In this document: one piece after another, positions 18,210-26,709 of the stretch
Position numbering within the stretch: position 1 is the first letter of the stretch
How the letters are laid out: every line of letters starts with the position of its first letter
Source of the DNA: G963668605 sp963668605
Lineage (GTDB): Bacteria; Acidobacteriota; Terriglobia; Bryobacterales; Bryobacteraceae
Length of the DNA stretch: 64,000 bases
Assembly: GCA_963668605.1 (NCBI GenBank)
Contig: OY764903.1
Coordinates: 1-64,000, forward strand
Direction of reading: 5' to 3'
Notes under the pieces: model-generated
What the model was told of the DNA's origin: nothing
The model's input: the letters and a program-made list of their open reading frames with translations, nothing else
Database searches by the model: none
Translations under genes and position numbers: made by a program

Positions 18210-18793
18210 CTCAGTTCTCCCCGCAATTCGTTGGGCACGTCTTCAATCCGTCCGTCGGTGGCGCGGTGCAGCGCACGGACATAGGCGACAATCGCCCAGC
18301 GGTCCTTCTCGGGAATCTGGAAGCGGTAGCCGGGCATGGAGCGGCGTCCCTTGGAGATCACGGTAAAGATTTCGCCGTCGACCATGTTGCGCACACGCTG
18401 CTCCTGCAGATTGGTGGGCAGCCACGAACTGCGCACCGGTACGATGCCATGGCCGGAGCCGGTGCCGTCGTGGCACGGGGTGCAATAAATATTGAAGCGC
18501 TCCTGGCCGCGCAGCAGAGTCTCCTTCGTGATCGGCAGCGGGTTCCTGGCGATATACATGCCATTCTCCTGGCCGGTATGGTAGGTGTCGTCCTCGATGA
18601 GTTGGCCCGCCGCGACGGTGCCGGGCACCGGGCGCTGGTCCCTGGCGGTTTGCGGTTTGAATTTCCCCTGGCGGTCCATGTCGGCGAAGACCTCGATAGG
18701 TGTGCTGCGTGAGGTGGAGCCGGCGCAACCGGCGAGCACAAGTGCCAGCGGAGCGAGTGCGGCTATCACAGCGTATGGAGTGCGTGAATCCAT
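18206..18793 (-). CDS. actE: alternative complex III subunit ActE (mono-haem cytochrome c lipoprotein)
   Basis: 195-aa lipoprotein: lipobox LALVLAGC near residue 22, then a cytochrome c domain with one CTPCH haem motif (IYCTPCHDGTGSGHG) and a later Met-rich stretch (RRSMPGYRFQIPEKDRWAIVAYVRAL) giving the likely distal Met. Passes electrons from ActA/ActB towards the oxidase. Starts one base after the actD stop; overlaps actF by 4 bp. Confidence 0.9.
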   Translation of the reverse strand: MDSRTPYAVIAALAPLALVLAGCAGSTSRSTPIEVFADMDRQGKFKPQTARDQRPVPGTVAAGQLIEDDTYHTGQENGMYIARNPLPITKETLLRGQERFNIYCTPCHDGTGSGHGIVPVRSSWLPTNLQEQRVRNMVDGEIFTVISKGRRSMPGYRFQIPEKDRWAIVAYVRALHRATDGRIEDVPNELRGELR

Positions 18794-19339
18794 TTAGTCT
18801 TCGATGACCTCCGTGTGCTCGCTGCCGAGCGAGCGCAGCAACTCGCCTGTCGCTTCGCCGCGGAACTGCGGGTCTGCGGCGTCAATCACCAGCAGGAAGC
18901 GGTCGTTCGTGGCGCCGGAGATGCGCGAGTAGTTGAACACCGGGTGATAGAATCTCGGAAGTCCATTCAAGGCGAACATGCCGAAAACGGCGGCGAAGGC
19001 GGCGAACAGCACGGTCAGTTCAAACATGATTGGGATGGAGGGCTCGAAGGCGAACAGCGGTTTGCCACCGATCACAAGCGGGTAGTCCACGGCGCCGGTC
19101 CACCACTGCATGAGCACGGCTGCGAGGAAACCGGCAATGCCGCCGCCGATGACGAGGAAACCGAGCCGCGATGGCTTCTCGCCGAGCGCGTCGTCGATGC
19201 CGTGAATCGGAAACGGAGTGCAGGCGTCCAGCTTCGAGTACCCGTGTTCGCGTACGCCGCGGATTGCCGTTAACAGGGCCTCCGGTGTGGCGAAGTCGGC
19301 GACGATGCCGTATGTTTTGCTGGCTGTCGTTTGACTCAT
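18794..19339 (-). CDS. actD: alternative complex III subunit ActD (DUF3341)
   Basis: 181-aa protein of the DUF3341 family: an N-terminal soluble part (YGIVADFATPEALLTAIRGVREHGYSKLDACTPFPIHGIDDA) and two membrane helices (about 60-82 and 104-127). Structural subunit of ACIII without cofactor. The gene follows actC after a 142-bp gap that holds a REP-like element; AGGG lies 9 nt before the ATG. Confidence 0.9.
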   Translation of the reverse strand: MSQTTASKTYGIVADFATPEALLTAIRGVREHGYSKLDACTPFPIHGIDDALGEKPSRLGFLVIGGGIAGFLAAVLMQWWTGAVDYPLVIGGKPLFAFEPSIPIMFELTVLFAAFAAVFGMFALNGLPRFYHPVFNYSRISGATNDRFLLVIDAADPQFRGEATGELLRSLGSEHTEVIED

Positions 19340-19357
19340 GTCGATTCCCTGTAATAA

Positions 19358-19404
19358 TTTGGCCGGGTCAAGGGACCCGGCGCGGTCCAGGGGGACCGCC
19401 CCCC
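19358..19404. repeat. REP-like double-hairpin element, copy 2 (inside the act operon)
   Basis: Same element as at 9216-9262: two tandem hairpins, CCGGGTC/GACCCGG (loop AAGG here) and CGGTCC/GGACCG, then CCCCCC. Only two bases differ over 47 nt, both in the first loop. It lies in the 142-bp actC-actD gap, the only large gap in an otherwise tightly packed operon, so it may affect processing or relative expression. Confidence 0.6.
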
Positions 19405-19481
19405 GTAAACCCTAAAATTATTGCCGCGGTACACTAGCGACCGGAGGCGGCGTTGATGCCGGATTTTGATTTGTCTGCGCA

Positions 19482-20864
19482 CTAGTGCTTCGCTTTCTGT
19501 GCGTGCATCACGCCCTTGATTTCCGAAATCGCGATCATCGGCAGGAAGCGCGCGAACAGCAGGAACAGGGTGAGAAATAATCCAATGCTGCCCGTGAAGG
19601 TGAGGATGTCGACGAACGTTGGCCGGAAGTAGCCCCAACTCGAGGGCAGGTAATCGCGGTGCAGCGAAGTGACGATAATCACGAAGCGCTCAAACCACAT
19701 TCCGATATTGACGACGATTGAGATCAGGAACATGGCCACTACGCTGGTGCGGATCTTTTTGAACCAGAACAACTGCGGCGAAATCACGTTGCAGGTGAAC
19801 ATCGTCCAAACCGCCCAGGCATACGGCCCGGTAGCGCGGTTGAGGAACGTGAAGCGTTCGTACGGGTTGCCGCTGAAGAAGGCGGTGAAGAATTCCACCG
19901 TATAGGCGTAGCCCACGATGCAGCCCGTCGCCAGAATCACCTTGCACATGTTTTCGAGGTGCTTGATCGTGATCAGGTTTTCGAGGTGCAGCACCTGCCG
20001 AGCGATCACCATCAGAGTGATAACCATCGCAAAGCCGGAGAAGATCGCGCCCGCCACGAAGTACGGCGGAAAGATCGTTGTGTGCCAGCCCGGTATCACG
20101 GAGACGGCGAAGTCGAAGCTGACGATGGTGTGCACCGAGACCACGAGCGGTGTCGAGATGCCCGCCAGGATCAGGTAGGCCATCTCATAGTGCTTCCAAT
20201 GCTTGGCGGAGCCGCGCCAGCCGAGACTCAGTATTCCGAAGATCCAGCGGCGGTACTTGTTGGTCGCACGGTCGCGCAGTGTGGCGAGGTCGGGCACTAG
20301 TCCGACATACCAGAACAGCGCCGAGACGGTGGCGTAGGTGCTTACCGCGAAAACGTCCCAGAGCAGCGGGCTGCGGAAGTTCTGCCACATGTTCAGGTCG
20401 GTGTTGGGGATCGGGAAGAGCCAGTAGGCGCGCCACGGGCGGCCGACGTGGAACAGCGGATAAATGCCGGCGCAGGCAACGGCGAAGAGCGTCATCGCCT
20501 CGGCGGCGCGATTGATCGAGGTGCGCCACTTCTGCCGGAACAGGAACAGAATCGCCGAGATCAGCGTGCCGGCGTGGCCAATGCCGATCCAGAACACGAA
20601 ATTCGTAATGTCCCAAGCCCAGCCGATCGGTGAATTGTTGCCCCACACGCCGACGCCCGTGAAGGCCAGATATGCGAGCATCGCGCCCAGCATCAACGTG
20701 ATCGAGCCTGTGAACGCGATGGCCAGATACCAGGCGCGCGGCGTTTTGTTTTCGGTGATCCCGCTGACCTTTTCGGTGACGTCGGCATAACTCATGCCGC
20801 CCAGAATCAACGGCGGGTTGAGCTCCGCTTGGATGTCGTTTGGGTGTATCGCGAGGTCGGCCAT
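19482..20864 (-). CDS. actC: alternative complex III subunit ActC (NrfD/PsrC-type quinol subunit)
   Basis: 460-aa membrane protein with about 10 helices, NrfD family; it carries the quinol oxidation site of ACIII and probably contributes to proton movement. Typical segments: WDITNFVFWIGIGHAGTLISAILFLFRQKWR, VGRPWRAYWLFP and VSVHTIVSFDFAVSVIPGWHTTIFPPYFVAGAIFSG. No cofactor motif, as expected. Two bp after actB. Confidence 0.92.
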   Translation of the reverse strand: MADLAIHPNDIQAELNPPLILGGMSYADVTEKVSGITENKTPRAWYLAIAFTGSITLMLGAMLAYLAFTGVGVWGNNSPIGWAWDITNFVFWIGIGHAGTLISAILFLFRQKWRTSINRAAEAMTLFAVACAGIYPLFHVGRPWRAYWLFPIPNTDLNMWQNFRSPLLWDVFAVSTYATVSALFWYVGLVPDLATLRDRATNKYRRWIFGILSLGWRGSAKHWKHYEMAYLILAGISTPLVVSVHTIVSFDFAVSVIPGWHTTIFPPYFVAGAIFSGFAMVITLMVIARQVLHLENLITIKHLENMCKVILATGCIVGYAYTVEFFTAFFSGNPYERFTFLNRATGPYAWAVWTMFTCNVISPQLFWFKKIRTSVVAMFLISIVVNIGMWFERFVIIVTSLHRDYLPSSWGYFRPTFVDILTFTGSIGLFLTLFLLFARFLPMIAISEIKGVMHAQKAKH

Positions 20865-20866
20865 CG

Positions 20867-23779
20867 TTAGGCAAGCTCCGGATTAGGATTCCTGACCTTG
20901 GCCAGGTAAGTGGTGCGCGGCCTTACGTTCAATTCCGCAAGCACGCCGTAGTTTCGTTCCTGCTGCTTCAGCTTCGCAACCTTGCTGTTCGGGTCGTTGA
21001 TGTTGCCGAACGTGATCGCTTCGGCCGGGCAGGTCTGCTGGCAGGCCGTCACGATCTCGCCGTCGCGAATCGCGCGATGTCCGTCGGTCTTGGCTTTAAT
21101 CTTGGTCTCCTGAATGCGCTGCACGCAGTAGTTGCACTTCTCCATTACGCCGCGCACGCGTACGCTGACATCGGGATTGAAGACCAGCTTCTGCGACTCT
21201 TCGAGGTCCTTGTTCCACTCCAGAAAGTTAAAGCGGCGCACCTTGTAAGGGCAGTTGTTGGCGCAATAGCGTGTGCCGACACAGCGATTATAGGCCATGT
21301 CGTTCAGGCCCTCCGGGCTGTGCGAAGTAGCGGCCACCGGGCAGACCGATTCGCACGGCGCGTTCTCGCATTGCTGGCAGGCCATCGGCTGATAGACAAC
21401 CTTGGGATCTTCCTCGGCGCCTTCAAAATAGCGGTCGAGGCGGATCCAGTGCATCTCGCGGCCCTTGCCCACCTGCTCCTTGCCGACGATCGGAATGTTG
21501 TTCTCGGCCTGGCAGGCCACCAGGCACGCGTTGCAGCCGATGCAGGCGTTGAGGTCGATGGCCATACCCCACTGGTTGCCCTGGCTGTAATCCTGCTCTT
21601 TGTAGAGCGAGAAGAGATGCGTCTCCGGACCCTGCTTCTCGGCGAAGGCGGGCTCCTTGCGGAACTCTTCGAGCGTCGCTTCGCGCACGATCGGCCGGCC
21701 TTCCATACTGTGGTGGTCTTGCGTGAGCGAGAACTTGTAGCGCGCTCCGGTCTTCTTCACGTTTACTCCAGTGACGAAGTGGAGGCCGTCGCTCGCGCGT
21801 AGCGGATAGACGTCGTGTCCCACGCCCCTGCCGATGCGTCCGCACTTCTTGCGGCCATAACCCAAGGTCAGGGAAATCGACTGGTCGGCGTGGCCGGGTT
21901 GAATTAGCGCCGGGATCGTGATCTTGCGGCCGGCGAGTTCGAGCGCGAGGATGTCGCCCGTTTCGATCTGCAAGGCGCGCGCCGTCGCGGGACTGAGCAG
22001 GGCCGCGTTGTCCCAGGTGACCTTCGTCATCGGATCGGGCGCTTCCTGCATCCAGCCGTTATTTGCGAAACGTCCGTCGTACATGCTCGCGTCGGCATAG
22101 AATGCGGCTTCGAGTCCGACAGCCTGCGCGGGGGCCGTTGCGGCGGCGATGCGTTTGGCGTCGGCCGTGGGCTTCACGAGAGCCGATTGCGTACCCGCGA
22201 TCACGCCATCGTGTAGCGCTTTGCGCCAGGTCTTGTTCGCATCCTTCTCGCCGGTCCAGCGTGCCAGCCAATAGTTCCGCACGATGTCATAGGCGCGCTG
22301 ATCCTTATAGCCCGAGATCATGGCGACGACCTCCGCGGCTGTCTTGCCGCCGTAAAGCGGTTGCGTCAGCGGCTGCTGCACTGTGCAGGTTCCGTCACTC
22401 GAGCGCACATCGCCCCAGGCTTCCATGTAGTGCGCTTCGGGCAATTGCCAGGTGGAAGCGGCCGTCGTCTCGTCGATGTCGAGGCCGAGCCGCACCACAG
22501 TCCGCACTTTTTTCAGATTCGCTTCGAATTGCAGATCTGCGGGAGCGTTATAGACCGGATTGCCGCCCAGAATTACGAGCGTAGAGACACGGCCGGCCGA
22601 CATCTCTCCGGTGAGTTCTCGCAACGCAGCGGCTTGCGGCTGCCAAGTCGCGGCGGTGTAAGTGACGGTCTCTCCGGCGTTGCCAAGAGACTGGTTGATC
22701 AGGTGTGCGAGGGCATGAACTGAAGCAGGCTGGCGCGGTCCCACGACCACAAGCGAATGGCCTCTGTGCCTTGCTAGATCGCGGGCCACCGACGCCAGCC
22801 ATTTCTGTCGGCCATCTCCAGGCCTAGGCAGCAATCTCAGATTATCACCGCTGATTTTTAATTCAATAGCCAAATCTACTGAGAATTGTCTTAGTTCCGA
22901 TACCCGCATTCGTAGGCGGTGATCGGCCACTGCACCAGTGATCGAATACTGGCTTTCGGCCACATACAGGCGGTTCATCTCCTCTTCGGGCCGACTGATT
23001 TTGCGGCGGCGGGAGAAGGCGCGCGTGGCGGCGATGTTCGTGGAATCGAGGCCCAAAAAGTCGCTGTCCAGAGAAAGCACGACGTCGGCTTTCTCGAAGT
23101 TGTAGTGCGTGTGCACGGGCTGCCCGAACGCGAGTGCGGCGCCGGCCATGGCTTCGTCGCGTGCGAGCGGCTCGTATTCGATCCACCCGGCGTTGGGGAA
23201 GCGCTGCAGTGCGTGCGCCTTGACAGCCTCGAGCGAAGGTGATGTGACCTGCGCACTGAGAAAGCGCAAGCCCGCGCCGTCGCCGCCGAATTGCGTCTGC
23301 GCGAAGGTCGCGAAATCCTGCCAGCTCGATTTCTGGCCATTCTGGCGTACTTCGCGCGCGCGGTCCGGATCGTAGAGGCCGAGAATCGAAGCCTGCGTGA
23401 AGGCGGAGGCTGCGCCGAGACTCGCGGGGTGGTTCGGATTGCCCTCCACTTTTGTGGGACGGCCTTCGTGCGTTTCGACGAGCAGCCCGGTCGTGAGTCC
23501 GCCAAAGCTCAAGGCCGTGCTGTAGAACAGCGGGTTGCCAGGGATGTAGTCTTCGACGCCCTTGGCCACTGGCAGGATTTTTTCCACGGGGCGGCGGCAG
23601 GCCGTCAAACCGGCCAACCCGATCGAGGCTGCCATCAGCTTCAGCAGCGTGCGGCGCGAACTCGAGCTGAGCATCTCGGAGGCGTTCTCCGGAAACTCGC
23701 GATGGAGCCACTCGCGGAAGCGCGGCGTATCGGCGAGTTGTTCGAGACTGCGCCAGTAGGTCTTTCCAGTGTGTGTCAT
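20867..23779 (-). CDS. actB: alternative complex III subunit ActB (molybdopterin-like domain fused to iron-sulfur domain)
   Basis: 970-aa protein. N-terminus: a short leader with twin Arg (SSSRRTLLKLMAASIGLAGLTAC, about 38-60). Residues about 60-700 form a DMSO-reductase-like domain that in ACIII has lost the cofactor. The last 230 residues hold four Fe-S motifs: CIGCNACLVACQ, CQQCENAPCESVCP, CVGTRYCANNCP and CNYC...CQQTCP, forming the electron wire between quinol and the haems. ATG at 23779 overlaps the actA stop (ATGA); the 77-codon upstream extension lies inside actA and is rejected. Confidence 0.93.
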   Translation of the reverse strand: MTHTGKTYWRSLEQLADTPRFREWLHREFPENASEMLSSSSRRTLLKLMAASIGLAGLTACRRPVEKILPVAKGVEDYIPGNPLFYSTALSFGGLTTGLLVETHEGRPTKVEGNPNHPASLGAASAFTQASILGLYDPDRAREVRQNGQKSSWQDFATFAQTQFGGDGAGLRFLSAQVTSPSLEAVKAHALQRFPNAGWIEYEPLARDEAMAGAALAFGQPVHTHYNFEKADVVLSLDSDFLGLDSTNIAATRAFSRRRKISRPEEEMNRLYVAESQYSITGAVADHRLRMRVSELRQFSVDLAIELKISGDNLRLLPRPGDGRQKWLASVARDLARHRGHSLVVVGPRQPASVHALAHLINQSLGNAGETVTYTAATWQPQAAALRELTGEMSAGRVSTLVILGGNPVYNAPADLQFEANLKKVRTVVRLGLDIDETTAASTWQLPEAHYMEAWGDVRSSDGTCTVQQPLTQPLYGGKTAAEVVAMISGYKDQRAYDIVRNYWLARWTGEKDANKTWRKALHDGVIAGTQSALVKPTADAKRIAAATAPAQAVGLEAAFYADASMYDGRFANNGWMQEAPDPMTKVTWDNAALLSPATARALQIETGDILALELAGRKITIPALIQPGHADQSISLTLGYGRKKCGRIGRGVGHDVYPLRASDGLHFVTGVNVKKTGARYKFSLTQDHHSMEGRPIVREATLEEFRKEPAFAEKQGPETHLFSLYKEQDYSQGNQWGMAIDLNACIGCNACLVACQAENNIPIVGKEQVGKGREMHWIRLDRYFEGAEEDPKVVYQPMACQQCENAPCESVCPVAATSHSPEGLNDMAYNRCVGTRYCANNCPYKVRRFNFLEWNKDLEESQKLVFNPDVSVRVRGVMEKCNYCVQRIQETKIKAKTDGHRAIRDGEIVTACQQTCPAEAITFGNINDPNSKVAKLKQQERNYGVLAELNVRPRTTYLAKVRNPNPELA

Positions 23780-24423
23780 CGATGGCACCCCGAGCAGTTG
23801 ACCGGCGGAGCGATGTGCTTGGCCTGTATGATTTCGCGTCCGATCTCGGCCGGGTCGCGATCCGGCGTCCAGTCGAGTTTGGTGACGAGCGCGGCCGGCC
23901 GTAGGTTCGGCGCCGGGTTGCGATGGCATTGCAGGCACCAGGCCATGCTCAACGGCTGCACCTGCTTCACCTCGATCATCTGATCGACACGCCCGTGACA
24001 TGAGACGCAACTCACGCCGGCGCTAAGGTGAGCGCTGTGGTTGAAATAGACGTAGTCGGGCAGCTTGTGCACTTTCACCCAAGGCACGGGCTCGCCGGTG
24101 GCGTAGCTCTCGCGAACCCTGGTAAGCAGCGGACTCTGGGCTTTCACGCGTACATGGCAATTCATGCACGTCTCGGTGGCAGGTATCGCTGCGTACGAAC
24201 TGCGCTCCACGGTAGAGTGGCAGTAGCGGCAGTCGATACCGAGGTTGCCTGCGTGCAGTTTGTGGCTGTAGGCGACCGGCTGCACCGGCGTGTAGCCGGT
24301 GTCGAGCACTTTTGGCTGCGAGAAGTAAGCGTAGGTTGCGATACCTGCTAGAGCCATGACAGCGATGGCTGCAGCAAGAGCGCGGACAGTCTTGTCGATG
24401 GACTTCGGAAATATGGCACTCAT
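23776..24423 (-). CDS. actA: alternative complex III subunit ActA (penta-haem cytochrome c)
   Basis: 215-aa with an N-terminal membrane anchor (about 13-33) and five CxxCH haem motifs (CRYCH, CMNCH, CVSCH, CLQCH, CSGCH), the count expected for ActA. Several extra His (YSHKLHAGN, YFNHSAHLS) supply second axial ligands. First gene of the respiratory operon. Its leader holds a terminator-like hairpin (24436-24456) that ends 12 nt before the ATG; the ribosome site is poor. Confidence 0.93.
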   Translation of the reverse strand: MSAIFPKSIDKTVRALAAAIAVMALAGIATYAYFSQPKVLDTGYTPVQPVAYSHKLHAGNLGIDCRYCHSTVERSSYAAIPATETCMNCHVRVKAQSPLLTRVRESYATGEPVPWVKVHKLPDYVYFNHSAHLSAGVSCVSCHGRVDQMIEVKQVQPLSMAWCLQCHRNPAPNLRPAALVTKLDWTPDRDPAEIGREIIQAKHIAPPVNCSGCHR

Positions 24424-24435
24424 CCCAGTTGAACG

Positions 24436-24456
24436 AAAAAAGCCCGAGGAGGCTTT
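24436..24456 (-). terminator. terminator-like hairpin in the actA leader (possible attenuator)
   Basis: Minus strand: AAAGCC-TCCTCG-GGCTTT then TTT, a 6-bp stem continuing directly into a T run, 12 nt before the actA start. Since the nearest gene upstream on this strand is far away and the divergent kinase is on the other strand, a terminator here would act on the operon's own leader transcript. Confidence 0.5.
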
Positions 24457-24522
24457 CGCTTTCTTATGCTTATTGTTCTAACACAGCCGCATCAATTGCG
24501 CAAACATCGCAAGAATTCCAGT

Positions 24523-24551
24523 CTGACAGCAATTCTTCTCGCCGCTATATT
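24523..24551 (+). promoter_or_regulatory. sigma-70 type promoter of the histidine kinase gene
   Basis: CTGACA (24523-24528), 17-bp spacer, TATATT (24546-24551). Predicted start of transcription is about 24558, which lies downstream of the ATG at 24552 and so argues for the later ATG at 24582. Confidence 0.55.
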
Positions 24552-24581
24552 ATGGATGACGCGTTGAAAAGAAAGGCTTCA

Positions 24582-25679
24582 ATGATTTTGCATCTACGCT
24601 TCGCCGACCTCAAGGTGCGGCTGAAGCTGATGATATTGCATAACCTGTTCTTCGTGGTGCTGGCGATGGCCGTCTACTTTGCCGTGCTGCCGTTTCTGGA
24701 GCGCGAATCGCCGCATTCGGGCAGCGCGAAGTGGGCGCTGGTGCTGGTGCTGGCGACCGTCTATGTGCTGGCTGTGGCGCTGCTGGAATTGTTGATTTTG
24801 CCACGTTACATCTATGGGCCGCTGCGCCTGATGCTCGATGCGGACGCCGCCACGCAGGCCGGCGACCACGCTCACGAGTGCATCGACGTTTCGCAAATTC
24901 CGGGCGACGAGATCGGCCAGATCATGCGTTCGCGCAACGCCACCGTGTGCGAATTGCGCCGTCATGAAGAGGAACTGTTGCGCAAGAACGAGTTGCTCGA
25001 ACGCCAGGACCGGCTCGCCAGCCTGGGCCTGCTCAGCGCAAGCGTCGCCCATGAGCTGAACACGCCGCTTTCCGTGCTGCACGGCTCCATCGAGAAGCTG
25101 CAGGAGACGCTTGCCGATCCGCGCGCGCAGGAGCGGCTTGCGCGCATGTTGCGTGTCACCGCCAGGCTGCGCCGCATCAGCGAAGCGCTCGTCGATTTCG
25201 CGCGCGCGCGAACGCAACAGATTGAGCCAACGGATGTGCACAGCCTTGTCGAGGAAGCTTGGGGACTGGTGGCGATCGACGACAAAGCGGCGGAAGTACG
25301 CTTCCACAATCGCGTCGAAGCCAGGACGCGCGTGGTCGGGAACGCGGGCCGGCTGGTGCAGGTCTTCGTAAACCTGTTGCGCAACTCGCTGGGCGCTGTG
25401 CCCTCCGGCGGCAACGTTACGGTGGAGGCGCGCCGGATTCCGGGGGATGGCCGCGCGATGATCTCGATCACGGTGGAGGACGACGGTCCCGGGATTCCAG
25501 CGGGCGTTTTGCCGAACATTTTCGAGGCGTTCGTTACGGCGCGCCTGGATGCCCGTGGCACGGGACTTGGGTTGACGGTCGCCGAGGGAATCGTCAACCA
25601 GCACGGAGGCACGATCGCGGCGTCGAACCGTGCGGGCGGCGGCGCGAGGCTCGAAGTCCGCCTGCCCGCGGCCGATTGA
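24582..25679 (+). CDS. membrane sensor histidine kinase
   Basis: 365-aa kinase. Two membrane helices (about 12-37 and 50-73) with almost no periplasmic loop, a HAMP-like stretch, a coiled coil (RHEEELLRKNELLERQDRLASLG), HisKA with His157 (SVAHELNTPLSVLHG) and HATPase_c (NLLRNSLGAVPSGGNV, DDGPGIPAG, GTGLGLTVAEGI). The small sensor part suggests a signal sensed in the membrane, for example quinone redox state. Divergent from the ACIII operon. ATG at 24582 has AAAGG upstream and lies after the predicted transcription start; ATG 24552 is the alternative. Likely partner: the receiver-XRE protein at 26710. Confidence 0.85.
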   Translation: MILHLRFADLKVRLKLMILHNLFFVVLAMAVYFAVLPFLERESPHSGSAKWALVLVLATVYVLAVALLELLILPRYIYGPLRLMLDADAATQAGDHAHECIDVSQIPGDEIGQIMRSRNATVCELRRHEEELLRKNELLERQDRLASLGLLSASVAHELNTPLSVLHGSIEKLQETLADPRAQERLARMLRVTARLRRISEALVDFARARTQQIEPTDVHSLVEEAWGLVAIDDKAAEVRFHNRVEARTRVVGNAGRLVQVFVNLLRNSLGAVPSGGNVTVEARRIPGDGRAMISITVEDDGPGIPAGVLPNIFEAFVTARLDARGTGLGLTVAEGIVNQHGGTIAASNRAGGGARLEVRLPAAD

Positions 25680-25777
25680 GGCGCCGGGCCTGGCTTGGCC
25701 AGCCACTCGCAGTGCGCTTCGGGGTATGATTAGGCCGTCTGAAGTCCAAAGAAGGAAATTCTGACCGAATACAGTCC

Positions 25778-26614
25778 ATGGATATGAAGATCAGTCGCAG
25801 CGTTTTTCTATTAGCAACCGCGGCCTGTTTTGCGGCCGACCGCGCTCCGTTCTTTATTCAGATGTCCGACCCGCAGTTTGGCATGTATTCCTCCAACGCG
25901 GATTTCACGCTCGAAACGCGCAACCTCGAACGCGCCGTGGCGGCGGCCAATCGCCTGAAGCCCGCCTTCGTCGTGGTCACGGGCGATCTGGTGAACCGGC
26001 CCGGCGACGCCGCGCAGGTTGCCGAGTACAAGCGCGTGATGGCCGGATTGGACAAATCCATCCCGCTCTATAACGTGCCGGGCAATCATGATATCGGGAA
26101 CGAGTGTTCGCCGGAGCGCCTGCAAGCCTGGCGCGGAAGCTTCGGCCCTGACCACTACTCCTTCCGCAGTGGTGCGCTGTATGGCATCGTGCTCGATACC
26201 GTGCTGATGTCGGCGCCGGCCGGGTGTGCCGGCGCAGCCGCGGAGCAGGATTCCTGGCTGGCGGCGGAACTTGTCAAGGCGCGGCAGTCCAAGGCTCGTC
26301 ACGTGATTGTCTTTCAGCACCATCCGCCGTTCGTCAAGGATATGGCAGAGGCCGACGCGTATCACAACCTTCCATCTTCCGCGCGCAAGCGCTACGTTGA
26401 CCTGCTGGAACGCTCGACGGTGTCTCACGTGTTTGCAGGTCATCTTCATCACAACGCCGAAGGGCGAGCAGGGAAGATCGCCGTTGTGACCACCGGACCG
26501 GTCGGCAAGCCGCTCGGCGGTGCGCAGTCCGGCTTTCGCGTCGTGAAGTTCGGCGGTGCTGTGCTGGAGCACAAATACTACGCCCTCGAAGAACTGCCTG
26601 AAAGGATTGACTGA
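25778..26614 (+). CDS. secreted calcineurin-like metallophosphoesterase
   Basis: 278-aa. Signal peptide (1-19), then metallophosphoesterase motifs: D-P-Q-F in place of the usual D-x-H, GDLVNR, GNHD, H-H in VFQHHPPF and GHLHH. The replaced first-block His is seen in the purple-acid-phosphatase/CPPED1-like branch. Probably binds a dinuclear metal centre and acts on phosphoesters outside the cytoplasm; substrate unknown. Lies between the kinase and the receiver-XRE gene. Confidence 0.8.
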   Translation: MDMKISRSVFLLATAACFAADRAPFFIQMSDPQFGMYSSNADFTLETRNLERAVAAANRLKPAFVVVTGDLVNRPGDAAQVAEYKRVMAGLDKSIPLYNVPGNHDIGNECSPERLQAWRGSFGPDHYSFRSGALYGIVLDTVLMSAPAGCAGAAAEQDSWLAAELVKARQSKARHVIVFQHHPPFVKDMAEADAYHNLPSSARKRYVDLLERSTVSHVFAGHLHHNAEGRAGKIAVVTTGPVGKPLGGAQSGFRVVKFGGAVLEHKYYALEELPERID

Positions 26615-26635
26615 TTTACGCGAGTCACGCGTCTG

Positions 26636-26680
26636 TCGCCGGAGTACTCGTCAAGAGAATTCGTGAGCACGCTCCGGCGA
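26636..26680. repeat. inverted repeat before the receiver-XRE gene
   Basis: Perfect 9-bp arms TCGCCGGAG (26636-26644) and CTCCGGCGA (26672-26680), 27 nt apart. The right arm ends 3 bp before a possible -10 box (TACGAT, 26684-26689). It could be an operator for the HTH protein encoded next, or a terminator stem for the phosphoesterase gene, though no T run follows. Confidence 0.4.
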
Positions 26681-26709
26681 TGCTACGATACAACCACTGG
26701 ACAACCACG

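Noticed and set aside
17310..18284. 324-codon plus-strand frame
   Set aside because: Antisense to actF with shadow-like composition.
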